The translations under genes and the position numbers were made by a program. The notes under the pieces were generated by a model, which worked only from the letters and a program-made list of their open reading frames with translations, was not told the origin of the DNA and did no database searches. A stretch of DNA of 25,097 bases from SHLQ01 sp964445255 (GTDB lineage: Bacteria; Actinomycetota; Acidimicrobiia; Acidimicrobiales; SHLQ01), in assembly GCA_964445255.1 (NCBI GenBank), contig CAYUKM010000028.1:1-25097 (forward strand), written 5' to 3'. How positions within the stretch are numbered: the stretch's first letter is position 1; each line of letters opens with the position of its first letter. Of the stretch, positions 14,727 to 22,744 are shown in pieces.

Positions 14727-15626
14727 ATGAATGAACCAACCGCACAAGACGTCGCCGATCGGGGCTTTGAGCCCGCCAAGCGCGCCCAATCTTTGATCGA
14801 GGCGTTGCCCTACATCGACCAGTTCCGCGGGGCTGTGATCGTCGTGAAGTTCGGGGGCAACGCGATGGTCGACCCTGAACTCAGTCGCACTTTCGCCGAA
14901 GACATTGTGCTACTCCGCAGCGTCGGCATGAAGCCGGTCGTCGTCCATGGCGGCGGCCCGCAGATCGGCGACCTGCTGCAACGGCTCGGCAAAGAGTCAG
15001 AGTTCCGCGACGGCCTCCGGGTAACCGACGCTGAAACACTTGACGTCGCCCGCATGGTCCTCGTCGGCAAGGTCGGCCGCGACATCGTCGGAGCGATCAA
15101 CGTCCACGGTGCGTACGCCGTGGGGCTTAGCGGTGAAGACGGCGGGCTTATCGAAGCCACGCCACGCAACCCCGAACTCGGTTTCGTTGGCGACATTGCC
15201 CACGTCAATCCAAACATCATCGAGCGTCTGCTCTCCGAGGAGCTGATTCCGGTGGTTTCAACCATCGGCTCTGATGCCCAGGGGCAGGCCTACAACATCA
15301 ACGCCGACACCGTCGCGGGCGCACTCGCTGGTGCGCTGAACGCCGAGAAGGCCATCTACCTCACCGATGTGTCGGGCCTACTGCGAGACGTCGATGATCC
15401 AGCATCGATCATCGCTCAGTCGACCGTGGCCGAGCTGCAGTCGCTCATCGACGATGGGACGATCGCCGGTGGGATGATCCCCAAGGTCGGCGCGTGTATC
15501 GAAGCCGTCACTGCAGGCGCCAACGCTGCTCACATGCTCGACGGGCGAGTTCCGCACGTTCTGCTGCTCGAACTCTTCACCGACGCCGGTATCGGCACAA
15601 AGATCACGCTCGGAGACAACTCATGA
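14727..15626 (+). CDS. argB: Acetylglutamate kinase
   Basis: Phosphorylates N-acetylglutamate, the second step and usual feedback point of arginine synthesis. 299 residues from the ATG at 14727, the normal length. VVKFGGNAMVD binds ATP phosphates, VVHGGGPQIGDLL binds acetylglutamate, and GGMIPKVGACIEAV is the C-terminal signature. The N-terminal helix AKRAQSLIEALPYIDQFRG is the type that makes arginine-inhibited hexamers, so feedback inhibition is likely. An earlier ATG at 14649 overlaps the argJ stop (ATGA) and would add 26 Ser/Gly/Arg-rich residues; I prefer 14727 because of length and the GGTGAG upstream. The 74-nt spacer holds GAGCGAAGCGAAG, part of a repeat seen in other spacers. Confidence 0.95.
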   Translation: MNEPTAQDVADRGFEPAKRAQSLIEALPYIDQFRGAVIVVKFGGNAMVDPELSRTFAEDIVLLRSVGMKPVVVHGGGPQIGDLLQRLGKESEFRDGLRVTDAETLDVARMVLVGKVGRDIVGAINVHGAYAVGLSGEDGGLIEATPRNPELGFVGDIAHVNPNIIERLLSEELIPVVSTIGSDAQGQAYNINADTVAGALAGALNAEKAIYLTDVSGLLRDVDDPASIIAQSTVAELQSLIDDGTIAGGMIPKVGACIEAVTAGANAAHMLDGRVPHVLLLELFTDAGIGTKITLGDNS

Positions 15627-16927
15627 CTACCCATACCGAAGCGGTGAACGCCGGCCCTGGGCTGTCGTTCTGCCCGCTGATGTCCAACTACGGCGCGCCG
15701 TCGATCACCTTTGCGCGTGGTGAGGGAACCGAACTCTGGGATATCGAGGGCAAGCGCTACCTGGACTTTCTCTGTGGTCTTGCCGTGACGTCGCTCGGCC
15801 ACAGTCACCCCGTGGTGGCTGAAGCGATTGCGGAGCAGGCCAAGACCCTCACCCATGTCAGCAACCTCTACAACACCATCCCGGGCCCCGAGGTGGCGAT
15901 CACGCTTGACCGGCTCATCCAAACGTTCCCGGCCACATTGCACGGCTCCGCCGTGGTCGGACAGGGCGCCGACACAACCGCCACGGTCGCAGGAATTCCG
16001 CAACCGCCGCGGGCACAACGCGGTCAGGTGCTGTTCCAAAACTCGGGAGCCGAGGCCAACGAGGCGGCGATCAAGATCGCTCGCAAGTACAACGGGCGAG
16101 GGCGTCACGTCGTGCTGTCCGCCCTTCGTTCGTTCCATGGACGCACCTTGGCAACACTGCACGCCACCGGTCAGCCGGAGAAACACGAGACCTTCCAGCC
16201 ATTGCCCGAAGGCTTCCGCCATGCCGCCTATGACGACGTTGCGGCGATGGAAGCGGCCCTCGACCCAACGGTGGGCGCAATCCTGGTGGAGCCGATCCAG
16301 GGCGAAGGCGGCGTTAACACGCCGAACCCCGAGTACTTGCGGGAGCTACGTGCCCTCTGTGATGAGCGCCAGCTGTTGCTCATTCTTGACGAGATCCAGA
16401 CCGGCATCGCGCGCACCGGCGCCTGGTTCGGGTTCCAGCACGCGGGCATCATGCCTGACATCGTCACGATGGCAAAGGGCCTCGGCAACGGGATGCCGAT
16501 CGGTGCCGTGTGGGCCAAGCGAGAGGTCGCCGAAATCCTGAAGCCTGGAGACCACGGTTCGACCTTTGCTGGACAGCCGCTCGCAGCATCAGCGGCTCGA
16601 GCCACGCTCGCTGTAATGGAGCAGATGGATGCTCCGACAGTCGCCGCCGATTTGGGCAAGTACCTCACCGAGGCGCTCCTAGCGCTGCCCGGTGTCGACT
16701 CAGTTCGCGGAGCAGGGCTGCTCCTTGCAGCAGAACTCAATGAAGACGGGTTGCAAGGGCGAACGGGTGGCGACATCGCAAAGCTATGCGCGGATGCCGG
16801 TGTGCTGGTGAACGGCGTGAGTAAGACCGCGCTTCGCCTCGCCCCACCGATTACAACGACCAACAACGAAATCGATGAGGCGGTGCGCATGATCGCATCC
16901 GTCCTCCACGCGGGAGCGGGAAATTGA
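15623..16927 (+). CDS. argD: Acetylornithine aminotransferase
   Basis: PLP enzyme converting N-acetylglutamate semialdehyde to N-acetylornithine. 434 residues, longer than the usual 390-410. FQNSGAEANEAAIKIARK marks the cofactor phosphate site, LILDEIQTGIARTG contains the Asp that contacts the PLP ring, and the Schiff-base lysine is about residue 285 in TMAKGLGNGMPIGAV. Residues about 106-133 (SAVVGQGADTTATVAGIPQP region) look like an insertion just before the LFQNSGAEAN strand. The ATG overlaps the argB stop (ATGA) and has GGAG 8 nt upstream. The last codons, GGAGCGGGAAATTGA, are repeated 71 bp later as the argF start region. Confidence 0.95.
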   Translation: MTTHTEAVNAGPGLSFCPLMSNYGAPSITFARGEGTELWDIEGKRYLDFLCGLAVTSLGHSHPVVAEAIAEQAKTLTHVSNLYNTIPGPEVAITLDRLIQTFPATLHGSAVVGQGADTTATVAGIPQPPRAQRGQVLFQNSGAEANEAAIKIARKYNGRGRHVVLSALRSFHGRTLATLHATGQPEKHETFQPLPEGFRHAAYDDVAAMEAALDPTVGAILVEPIQGEGGVNTPNPEYLRELRALCDERQLLLILDEIQTGIARTGAWFGFQHAGIMPDIVTMAKGLGNGMPIGAVWAKREVAEILKPGDHGSTFAGQPLAASAARATLAVMEQMDAPTVAADLGKYLTEALLALPGVDSVRGAGLLLAAELNEDGLQGRTGGDIAKLCADAGVLVNGVSKTALRLAPPITTTNNEIDEAVRMIASVLHAGAGN

Positions 16928-16998
16928 TCATCAGCAGAGCATCGAGGAGCGCAGCGACGGATTGCGAGTGCTGGAGCGACGAAGGAGCGGGAAATTGA
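16913..16998 (+). repeat. 15-bp direct repeat linking argD end and argF start
   Basis: GGAGCGGGAAATTGA occurs at 16913-16927, where it encodes the argD C-terminus and stop, and again at 16984-16998. In the second copy GGAG acts as ribosome binding site and TTG as the argF start. The copies are 71 bp apart. Confidence 0.9.
16931..16981 (+). repeat. Dispersed intergenic repeat, argD-argF spacer copy
   Basis: GCAGAGCATC (16934-16943) and GGAGCGA (16973-16979) are separated by 29 nt. The reverse complements of both, 27 nt apart, are found between argF and argR. A related forward copy is in the spacer near 22584. The element lies wholly in the non-coding gap. Confidence 0.6.
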
Positions 16999-17879
16999 GA
17001 CACCTCTTAGAAATCAACGACCTCACAGTCGACGAGCTGCAACAAGTGCTGACCCTCGCTCGAAGCGACGCGCCCCCACAGGTGCTCGCGGGCAAGGGCA
17101 TGGCGCTCGTCTTCGAGAAGCCAAGTCTGCGGACCCGAAACTCGATGGAGATGGCCGTCGCTCAACTCGGCGGTCACCCGGTCTACATCCAAGGCGATGA
17201 AGTCGGTCTTGATACCCGCGAGTCGGTCGAGGATGTCACGAACACATTGGCTGGTTTCCATGCAGCGCTCGGAGCCCGAGTCTTCAGCCACTCGGTCGTC
17301 GAACGCATGGCTGCGGTCGACCGAGTGCCGGTCGTCAATCTGTTAAGCGATGCAGCGCACCCGATGCAGGCGCTGGCTGATGTGCTCACCATCATCGAGG
17401 AGTTTGGTTCGGTCGAGGGTCGTACCGTGACCTACGTGGGCGACTCGAACAACGTGACCCGGTCGCTCGGCCTCGCTGTCGGCATGCTCGGCGGGGTCTT
17501 TCGAATTGCGTCGCCAACCGATTACAGCTTCGGTAATGATGACCTGTCGCTGCTGCGGTCAACGGGCGCAGAAGTCCAGACCATGACCGACCCATTTGAA
17601 GCGGTCGAGGGCTGCGACGTCGTGTATAGCGACGTCTTCACCTCGATGGGTCAAGAGGAAGAATCGGCAATCCGCGTGAAGGCCTTCGCTGACTACCAAG
17701 TGAACGGCGACCTCATGCGTGCTGCCGGCGATGCGGTCTTCCTGCATTGCTTGCCCGCACACCGAGGCGAAGAAGTCACCGACGAAGTGGTCGACAGCGC
17801 AGCCAGTCGAGTCTGGAAGCTCGCCGAGAACCGCATGCACGCTGCACGCGGCTATCTCGCGTTCGCGTTGGGGGGCTAG
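16995..17879 (+). CDS. argF: Ornithine carbamoyltransferase
   Basis: Makes citrulline from ornithine and carbamoyl phosphate. 294 residues. The carbamoyl-phosphate loop is SLRTRNSMEMA (family consensus STRTR; Leu in place of the first Thr). The ornithine loop is seen in VTYVGDSNNVTRSL and DVVYSDVFTSMGQEEE, and HCLPAHRGEEV is the C-terminal signature. The TTG at 16995 was chosen because GGAG lies 7 nt upstream and the protein then begins RHLLEINDL like relatives; an upstream TTG at 16962 would add residues encoded by repeat DNA. It is flanked on both sides by inverted copies of a short intergenic repeat. Confidence 0.95.
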   Translation: MRHLLEINDLTVDELQQVLTLARSDAPPQVLAGKGMALVFEKPSLRTRNSMEMAVAQLGGHPVYIQGDEVGLDTRESVEDVTNTLAGFHAALGARVFSHSVVERMAAVDRVPVVNLLSDAAHPMQALADVLTIIEEFGSVEGRTVTYVGDSNNVTRSLGLAVGMLGGVFRIASPTDYSFGNDDLSLLRSTGAEVQTMTDPFEAVEGCDVVYSDVFTSMGQEEESAIRVKAFADYQVNGDLMRAAGDAVFLHCLPAHRGEEVTDEVVDSAASRVWKLAENRMHAARGYLAFALGG

Positions 17880-17908
17880 GCGTGTTCTCGCTTGATTTGT
17901 TTCCTGCT

Positions 17909-17952
17909 TCGCTCCCGACAATCGCATCGTCGCTTCGCTTTGGATGCTCTGC
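17909..17952 (-). repeat. Dispersed intergenic repeat, argF-argR spacer copy (inverted)
   Basis: TCGCTCC (17909-17915) and GATGCTCTGC (17943-17952) are exact reverse complements of the end motifs of the argD-argF spacer element. Between them CAATCGCA-N3-TCGCTTCGCT (17919-17939) matches a stretch near 22602-22622 in direct orientation. The rest of the 132-nt spacer between argF and argR has no gene; AAGGAGG at its end is the argR ribosome binding site. Confidence 0.6.
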
Positions 17953-18011
17953 GGACTGCCGGAGGCCGAGAGCCGCTCCTCGTCCCTCGTCGCTTCTAAG
18001 GAGGATTGGTT

Positions 18012-18473
18012 GTGACTAAGACTTCTCGACAACACCGAATCGTTCAACTGCTTGGAGAAACCCCTGTGAGTTCGCAGGGACAGCTTGTTGAGTTGCTTGA
18101 GGCTGAAGGCATTGAGGCCACTCAGGCCACCGTGTCTCGGGATCTTGAGGACATCGGCGCTATCAAAGTGCGTGTGCCTGGGGGAGACCTCGTGTATGGC
18201 CTTCCCGAACACAGCAATGAAACGGTTGCCCCTGAGGACCATTTGCGCCGAGTCCTCTCGGACTGGGTTGCCGATGTGAACTCCTCCCATAACCTCGTGG
18301 TCGTAAAGACCCCGCCGGGCTCAGCGCACGTAGTCGCTTCCGCGCTCGACCGGTCGGGTCTCGACGGCGTACTCGGTACGGTCGCAGGCGATGATTCGAT
18401 CATGATCGTCGCGACAGAAGACACCACCGGCAAAGAACTCGCCGACAGTATTCGTAACCTTGCAGGCATCTAG
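18012..18473 (+). CDS. argR: Arginine repressor ArgR
   Basis: Hexameric arginine-responsive repressor of arginine genes. 153 residues. The N-terminal winged helix (SRQHRIVQLL to about residue 70) includes the recognition helix TQATVSRDLEDIGAIKV. The C-terminal domain holds GTVAGDDSIMIV, the arginine-binding and trimer-contact segment. GTG 18012 was chosen because AAGGAGG (17998-18004) is 7 nt before it; TTG 18006 is too close. Its position inside the operon, together with an ARG-box-like palindrome before argC, implies autoregulation. Confidence 0.96.
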   Translation: MTKTSRQHRIVQLLGETPVSSQGQLVELLEAEGIEATQATVSRDLEDIGAIKVRVPGGDLVYGLPEHSNETVAPEDHLRRVLSDWVADVNSSHNLVVVKTPPGSAHVVASALDRSGLDGVLGTVAGDDSIMIVATEDTTGKELADSIRNLAGI

Positions 18474-18496
18474 GAGAACTGCACTCATCTAGGAGA
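18468..18496 (+). repeat. 11-bp direct repeat at the argR-argG junction
   Basis: CATCTAGGAGA occurs at 18468-18478, containing the argR stop TAG, and at 18486-18496, where AGGAGA is the argG ribosome binding site. The copies are 18 bp apart. Confidence 0.85.
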
Positions 18497-18499
18497 GAA

Positions 18500-19741
18500 A
18501 TGTCCAGCACCCCAACAACCGCCAACGTCGACAAAGTCGTGCTCGCCTATTCGGGTGGCCTCGATACGTCGATCATCTTGAAGTGGTTGCAAGAAACCTA
18601 CGAGGCTGAGGTCGTCACCTTCACCGCCGACCTCGGTCAGGGTGAAGAGGTCGAACCAGCCCGGGCCAAAGCGCTCGAAATGGGTGTCCCCGAGAACCAG
18701 ATTTACATCGATGACCTCCGCGAGGAGTTTGTCCGTGACTTCGTCTTCCCGATGTTTCGGGCCAACACGATTTATGAAGGCGAGTACCTCCTCGGCACGT
18801 CCATCGCTCGGCCGCTCATCGCCAAGCGTTTGGTTGAGATCGCCGTCGAACAAGACGCCGACGCGATCAGTCATGGGGCAACCGGCAAAGGTAACGACCA
18901 GGTCCGCTTCGAGTTGGGCGCCTATGCACTGAAGCCCGACATCAAGGTCGTCGCACCGTGGCGTGAATGGGAACTTGGCTCCCGCGAGTCGCTTATGGCT
19001 TATGCCGCTGAGCACGACATTCCGATCGAAATGAAGCGCGGCAAGGAGTCGCCGTTCTCGATGGACGCGAACTTGCTGCATATCAGCTTCGAAGGCGGTC
19101 CTTTGGAGAACCCGTGGACCGAGCCGCCAGAGGAAATGTGGCGCTGGACGGTTTCGCCTGAGACCGCTCCCGACACGCCGACCTACACCGAGCTCACCTA
19201 CGAAGCCGGCGACATCGTTGCCATCGACGGCAAGAAGATGACTCCGGCTGAGGTACTCACTGAGCTCAATCGGATTGGCGGCGAGAACGGCATCGGCCGC
19301 CTCGACATCGTCGAGAACCGGTTCGTCGGCATGAAGAGCCGTGGCGCATATGAGACGCCGGGTGGCACGATCATGATGCGGGCACACCGCGCCATCGAGT
19401 CGATCACACTCGACCGAGAGGTCGCACACCTCAAGGACGAGCTGATGCCTCGCTACGCGAAGCTCATCTACAACGGCTTCTGGTTCGCTCCAGAGCGCGT
19501 GATGATGCAGGCCGCCATCGACCACAGCCAACTGTCCGTGAACGGTGAGGTCCGTCTCAAGCTCTACAAGGGCAACGTCACCGTCGTCGGCCGCAAGAGC
19601 AACGACTCGTTGTTCGACGAGAAGATCGCCACGTTCGAAGAGGACGACGGCGCATACAACCAGGCCGACGCCGACGGCTTCATCAAACTCAACGCACTGC
19701 GTCTGCGGACGCTCACCTCCAAGCGCGGAAACATTTACTGA
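18500..19741 (+). CDS. argG: Argininosuccinate synthase
   Basis: Joins citrulline and aspartate with ATP to form argininosuccinate. 413 residues, typical for the bacterial type 1 enzyme. The N-terminal PP-loop VVLAYSGGLDTSIILKWL binds ATP; SHGATGKGNDQVRFE and SPFSMDANLLHISFEGG are substrate-binding segments, and GGTIMMRAHRAIESITLDRE is a family signature in the C-terminal half. AGGAGAGAA precedes the ATG. Its stop TGA shares a base with the argH ATG (TGATG). Confidence 0.97.
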   Translation: MSSTPTTANVDKVVLAYSGGLDTSIILKWLQETYEAEVVTFTADLGQGEEVEPARAKALEMGVPENQIYIDDLREEFVRDFVFPMFRANTIYEGEYLLGTSIARPLIAKRLVEIAVEQDADAISHGATGKGNDQVRFELGAYALKPDIKVVAPWREWELGSRESLMAYAAEHDIPIEMKRGKESPFSMDANLLHISFEGGPLENPWTEPPEEMWRWTVSPETAPDTPTYTELTYEAGDIVAIDGKKMTPAEVLTELNRIGGENGIGRLDIVENRFVGMKSRGAYETPGGTIMMRAHRAIESITLDREVAHLKDELMPRYAKLIYNGFWFAPERVMMQAAIDHSQLSVNGEVRLKLYKGNVTVVGRKSNDSLFDEKIATFEEDDGAYNQADADGFIKLNALRLRTLTSKRGNIY

Positions 19742-21120
19742 TGAATGACGACGCGAGGGGTCAGCTCTGGCATGGGAGGTTCGCTGGGGGTCCTTCGGAG
19801 GCCCTACAGCAGCTGAACGACAGCTTGCCGTTCGATCAGCGGATGTTCCGCGAGGACATCGCTGGCTCTCGCGCGCACGTCACCATGCTCGCAGCCGTTG
19901 GCCTGCTGACCGAGGCTGAACGCGATGGCATCATCGAGGCGCTCGGTGTAGTCGAAGGGGAGATCGAGGCTGGAAGCTTTGAATGGGCTGCTAGTGATGA
20001 GGACATCCACACCGCGGTCGAACGTCGTGTGACCGAGCTCGAACCCGCTGGTGCGAAGATGCACACCGGCCGGAGCCGAAACGATCAGGTAGCGACCGAC
20101 GTCCGTCTGTGGACCTTGTCTGCGATCGATGAGATCAGCGACCTCGTTCGCCGCCTACAGCACACACTGCTCGCACAAGCCGAGGCAGCGGGGGAGGCGT
20201 ACCTTCCTGGCTACACCCACCTGCAACAGGCTCAGCCGGTCGCGCTTGCGCATCACCTACTGGCTCATGGCTGGATGCTCCAGCGCGACATGGATCGCCT
20301 GGCCGACGCTCGACGCCGCACCGATGTGTCCGTCCTTGGGGCTGGGGCGCTTGCCGGCTCGTCGCTTCCCCTCGACCCGACGATCTCCCAAGCCGAACTC
20401 GGCTTCACAGAACTGTTCGAGAACAGCCTCGACGGCGTGGCCGACCGTGACTTTGTTGCGGACACGCTTTACGCGTTGGCGATGATCGGGGTGCACCTCA
20501 GTCGCATCGGCGAAGAGATGATCCTGTGGGCGACCACCGAGTTTGGGTTCATCACCCTCGACGACGCGTTCAGTACCGGGTCGTCGATGATGCCCCAGAA
20601 GAAGAACCCCGATATCGCGGAACTGGCTCGTGGCAAGGGTGGCCGCCTCATCGGCAACCTCACCGGATTTCTCGCGAGCGTGAAAGGTCTGCCGCTCACG
20701 TATAACAAGGACATGCAAGAAGACAAGGAGCCGCTGTTCGACGCTGTCGACACGGTTCGCCTTACGTTGCTCGCGCTCGACGGCATGATCGCGACGACTA
20801 CCTTCAACACCGATGCAATGGCGGCCCAGGCAAACTCGCCCTATGCCGCGGCAACGGACCTGGCCGAATACCTCGTGGCGAACGGCATGGCCTTCCGTGA
20901 GGCACACGCAGTGGTCGGAGAACACGTCCGTCACGCGCTCGAAGGCAAGGGTGCGCTAGTCGAACTTGTGGCTGCCGACGACCGCCTCGGTCCGGAGGCC
21001 GCTGCGATTCTCGAACCTGGAGTGTCGGTGACCCGCCGAACCACCCCCGGTGGCGGCAGTCCCGAAGCAGTAGAAAGTCAGCTGGAGCGCTTCCGAGTTG
21101 CTATTGCCAGCGCTCCCTAA
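19741..21120 (+). CDS. argH: Argininosuccinate lyase
   Basis: Splits argininosuccinate into arginine and fumarate, the last step of the pathway. 459 residues of the fumarase/aspartase superfamily. MHTGRSRNDQVATDVRLW and GYTHLQQAQPVALAHHLLAH are active-site regions contributed by different subunits of the tetramer. The signature loop with the catalytic Ser is GSSMMPQKKNPDIAEL. It starts within the argG stop codon, so re-initiation is likely; there is no separate strong ribosome binding site. Confidence 0.97.
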   Translation: MNDDARGQLWHGRFAGGPSEALQQLNDSLPFDQRMFREDIAGSRAHVTMLAAVGLLTEAERDGIIEALGVVEGEIEAGSFEWAASDEDIHTAVERRVTELEPAGAKMHTGRSRNDQVATDVRLWTLSAIDEISDLVRRLQHTLLAQAEAAGEAYLPGYTHLQQAQPVALAHHLLAHGWMLQRDMDRLADARRRTDVSVLGAGALAGSSLPLDPTISQAELGFTELFENSLDGVADRDFVADTLYALAMIGVHLSRIGEEMILWATTEFGFITLDDAFSTGSSMMPQKKNPDIAELARGKGGRLIGNLTGFLASVKGLPLTYNKDMQEDKEPLFDAVDTVRLTLLALDGMIATTTFNTDAMAAQANSPYAAATDLAEYLVANGMAFREAHAVVGEHVRHALEGKGALVELVAADDRLGPEAAAILEPGVSVTRRTTPGGGSPEAVESQLERFRVAIASAP

Positions 21121-21141
21121 CTTGGTTTCACCGTTTCGATT

Positions 21142-21702
21142 GTGATCGACCTGAATCAACACAGCTCGGTTGTCGCCCCGGCGCTGCTCGGGTCGATACT
21201 GCACGGTCCCAACGGGTCCGGCCGCATTGTCGAGGTCGAGGCCTACGGGGGAGCCGATGACCCGGCCAGCCACGGGCACAATGGCGTCACAGAGAGAACC
21301 CGAACGGTGTTTGGCCCAAGAGGATTCCTCTACGTGTACCTGAGCTACGGCATCCACAGCTGCGCGAATGTGGTGACTGGATCGCAAGACGAAGGCCACG
21401 CTGTACTAATCCGTGCGCTTGAGCCAATCGAGGTCACGAACGAGATGAGGGCAGCTCGCCCCAAAGCGAGAAAGCTTGTGGACATGGCCAACGGCCCGGG
21501 GAAACTCTGTCAGGCGTTGGGAATCGATCTCACTCACGACGGCGTCAATCTGTGGGACCAAGGCTCAGTCGTTCGACTCGAGGCAAGCGAACCAATCGAT
21601 CCGAGCCACATCGTGGCGACGACTCGCGTCGGCATTTCTAAAGCAACGGAGAAGCCTTGGCGGTTCTACATCGCAGGCAACCAGTGGGTGTCCAAACCCT
21701 AG
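21142..21702 (+). CDS. mpg: 3-methyladenine DNA glycosylase (AAG/MPG family)
   Basis: Base-excision repair enzyme that removes alkylated purines from DNA. 186 residues. IVEVEAYGGADDPASHGHNG carries the conserved Glu that activates water; RTRTVFGPRGFLYVYLSYGIH lines the nucleotide-flipping pocket, and NGPGKLCQALGI is a family hallmark. The start is a GTG with no good ribosome binding site, 21 nt behind argH, so it is probably read from the arg operon transcript. A hairpin follows directly after the stop. Confidence 0.93.
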   Translation: MIDLNQHSSVVAPALLGSILHGPNGSGRIVEVEAYGGADDPASHGHNGVTERTRTVFGPRGFLYVYLSYGIHSCANVVTGSQDEGHAVLIRALEPIEVTNEMRAARPKARKLVDMANGPGKLCQALGIDLTHDGVNLWDQGSVVRLEASEPIDPSHIVATTRVGISKATEKPWRFYIAGNQWVSKP

Positions 21703-21703
21703 G

Positions 21704-21735
21704 GGGTCTCGCTGGTTTCGTTTGGAGCGAGACCC
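21704..21735 (+). terminator. Hairpin terminator after mpg
   Basis: GGGTCTCGCT (21704-21713) pairs perfectly with AGCGAGACCC (21726-21735) around a 12-nt loop, starting 1 nt after the mpg stop codon. No T tract follows, so it is an actinobacterial-type hairpin terminator at best. It would end the arginine operon transcript. Confidence 0.6.
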
Positions 21736-21824
21736 TGGGGCTGACCGAACGTAGGTCTTAACGGTGCCGTGAAGCTCGCAACTTTCCGCAGGAGGGGCTA
21801 GCTCCGGCCATCGATGGAACGTAC

Positions 21825-21900
21825 TGGACCAACTAGATTCCGGTGGTCCATCTAGCACGGTAAGTGTTCATGCTAACTTTGTGACAGGTGGACCACTAGC
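21825..21900 (+). promoter_or_regulatory. Three TGGWCCA-CTAG motifs upstream of the NUDIX gene
   Basis: TGGACCA-A-CTAG (21825-21836), TGGTCCA-T-CTAG (21844-21855) and TGGACCA-CTAG (21889-21899) are near-identical. TGGWCCA is self-complementary apart from its centre, as expected for a dimeric DNA-binding protein. The last copy is just before the GGGAG ribosome binding site of the NUDIX gene, a position suited to a repressor. The binding protein is unknown. Confidence 0.45.
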
Positions 21901-21916
21901 TGTGGGAGTCTGTTTC

Positions 21917-22522
21917 ATGCGTGAGTACAAACGATTTTCACATGATGACCCAGCGCTGATCGGCAGCTCTGAGCCTCGGGCGGCTTGGCATCACGTAGCG
22001 CCGATCCACGTCGCTGAGCTGGACGAGATGAGACGAAAGTTTTTCGAGCTCACGGCGCTTGATCCCGGCGCGCTTGATCGGTGTACCACGCCTGGGCACC
22101 TGACCGGATCCGCGCTTGTCATGAACCACGACGCCACCGAGACGATCTTGTTGTTCCATACCAAGCTGCAACGCTGGCTTCAGCCCGGCGGTCATGCCGA
22201 TGGTGAAGCCAACCTTGCTCGGGTAGCGCTGAAGGAAGCGACCGAAGAGACCGGCATTGAGGGATTGCAGATCGTCGATCCGGCGATCGATATCGACATC
22301 CACAACGTCGCCCCCGAAGGCGCAGACCCCGTGTTCCACTACGACGTTCGGTTCCTAGTCTTTGCGCCACCTGGCGCCCAGCCGGTGAGCAACCACGAAA
22401 GCCAAGACATCCGTTGGGTCCCGGTAGATCAACTCGACGAATACGAACTCGACGAAGGTCACCATCGTCTCGTCACCGCCGGCAGGGCGGTAGCGGATCT
22501 CCTCATCTCCGAATCCGCGTAA
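21917..22522 (+). CDS. NUDIX hydrolase
   Basis: A 201-residue pyrophosphohydrolase of unknown substrate. The Nudix box is GGHADGE followed by ALKEATEETGI (about residues 94-118); the first conserved Glu sits one residue earlier than in MutT, as in the GGHADGE subgroup. A 65-residue N-terminal extension of helical character comes before the Nudix fold. ATG 21917 is preferred over GTG 21881 because GGGAG lies 8 nt upstream and the longer form would read through one of the TGGACCA motifs. It stands alone, with its own upstream region. Confidence 0.85.
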   Translation: MREYKRFSHDDPALIGSSEPRAAWHHVAPIHVAELDEMRRKFFELTALDPGALDRCTTPGHLTGSALVMNHDATETILLFHTKLQRWLQPGGHADGEANLARVALKEATEETGIEGLQIVDPAIDIDIHNVAPEGADPVFHYDVRFLVFAPPGAQPVSNHESQDIRWVPVDQLDEYELDEGHHRLVTAGRAVADLLISESA

Positions 22523-22541
22523 GCCTTTGCCGCCAGCGTCT

Positions 22542-22558
22542 GGGAACCCTGTGGGTTC
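22542..22558. terminator. Hairpin after the NUDIX gene
   Basis: GGAACCC and GGGTTCC form a perfect 7-bp stem with a 3-nt loop, 19 nt past the stop, followed after a few bases by ATTTTG. This is a plausible terminator for the NUDIX gene. Confidence 0.5.
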
Positions 22559-22583
22559 CGTCGCGATTTTGCCCCTTCGGGCT

Positions 22584-22630
22584 GCAGAGCATTACTTGCC
22601 GCAATCGCACGTTCGCTTCGCTCCGCGTGC
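22584..22630 (+). repeat. Dispersed intergenic repeat, third copy
   Basis: GCAGAGCAT (22584-22592) and CAATCGCA-N3-TCGCTTCGCT (about 22602-22622) recall the elements in the argD-argF and argF-argR spacers. It lies in the convergent gap between the NUDIX gene and the minus-strand membrane protein gene. Confidence 0.45.
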
Positions 22631-22649
22631 TCGGCGGATTTTATGGGTA

Positions 22650-22724
22650 GCCCGCAGCTGCGAAGCCGGTGCGGGCGGACGCCGCTTGCGCTCCGCAGCG
22701 CGAATCGAGGGCGCCCAAGCGCCC
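22650..22724 (-). terminator. Two hairpins downstream of the penicillin-binding protein operon
   Basis: GCCCGCA (22650-22656) pairs with TGCGGGC (22670-22676), and GGGCGC (22709-22714) pairs with GCGCCC (22719-22724) around a 4-nt loop. The second lies about 20 nt past the stop of the minus-strand membrane protein gene. Neither has a strong T tract; termination is inferred from position. Confidence 0.4.
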
Positions 22725-22744
22725 GGATTTCGCCGTGCGGCGAG

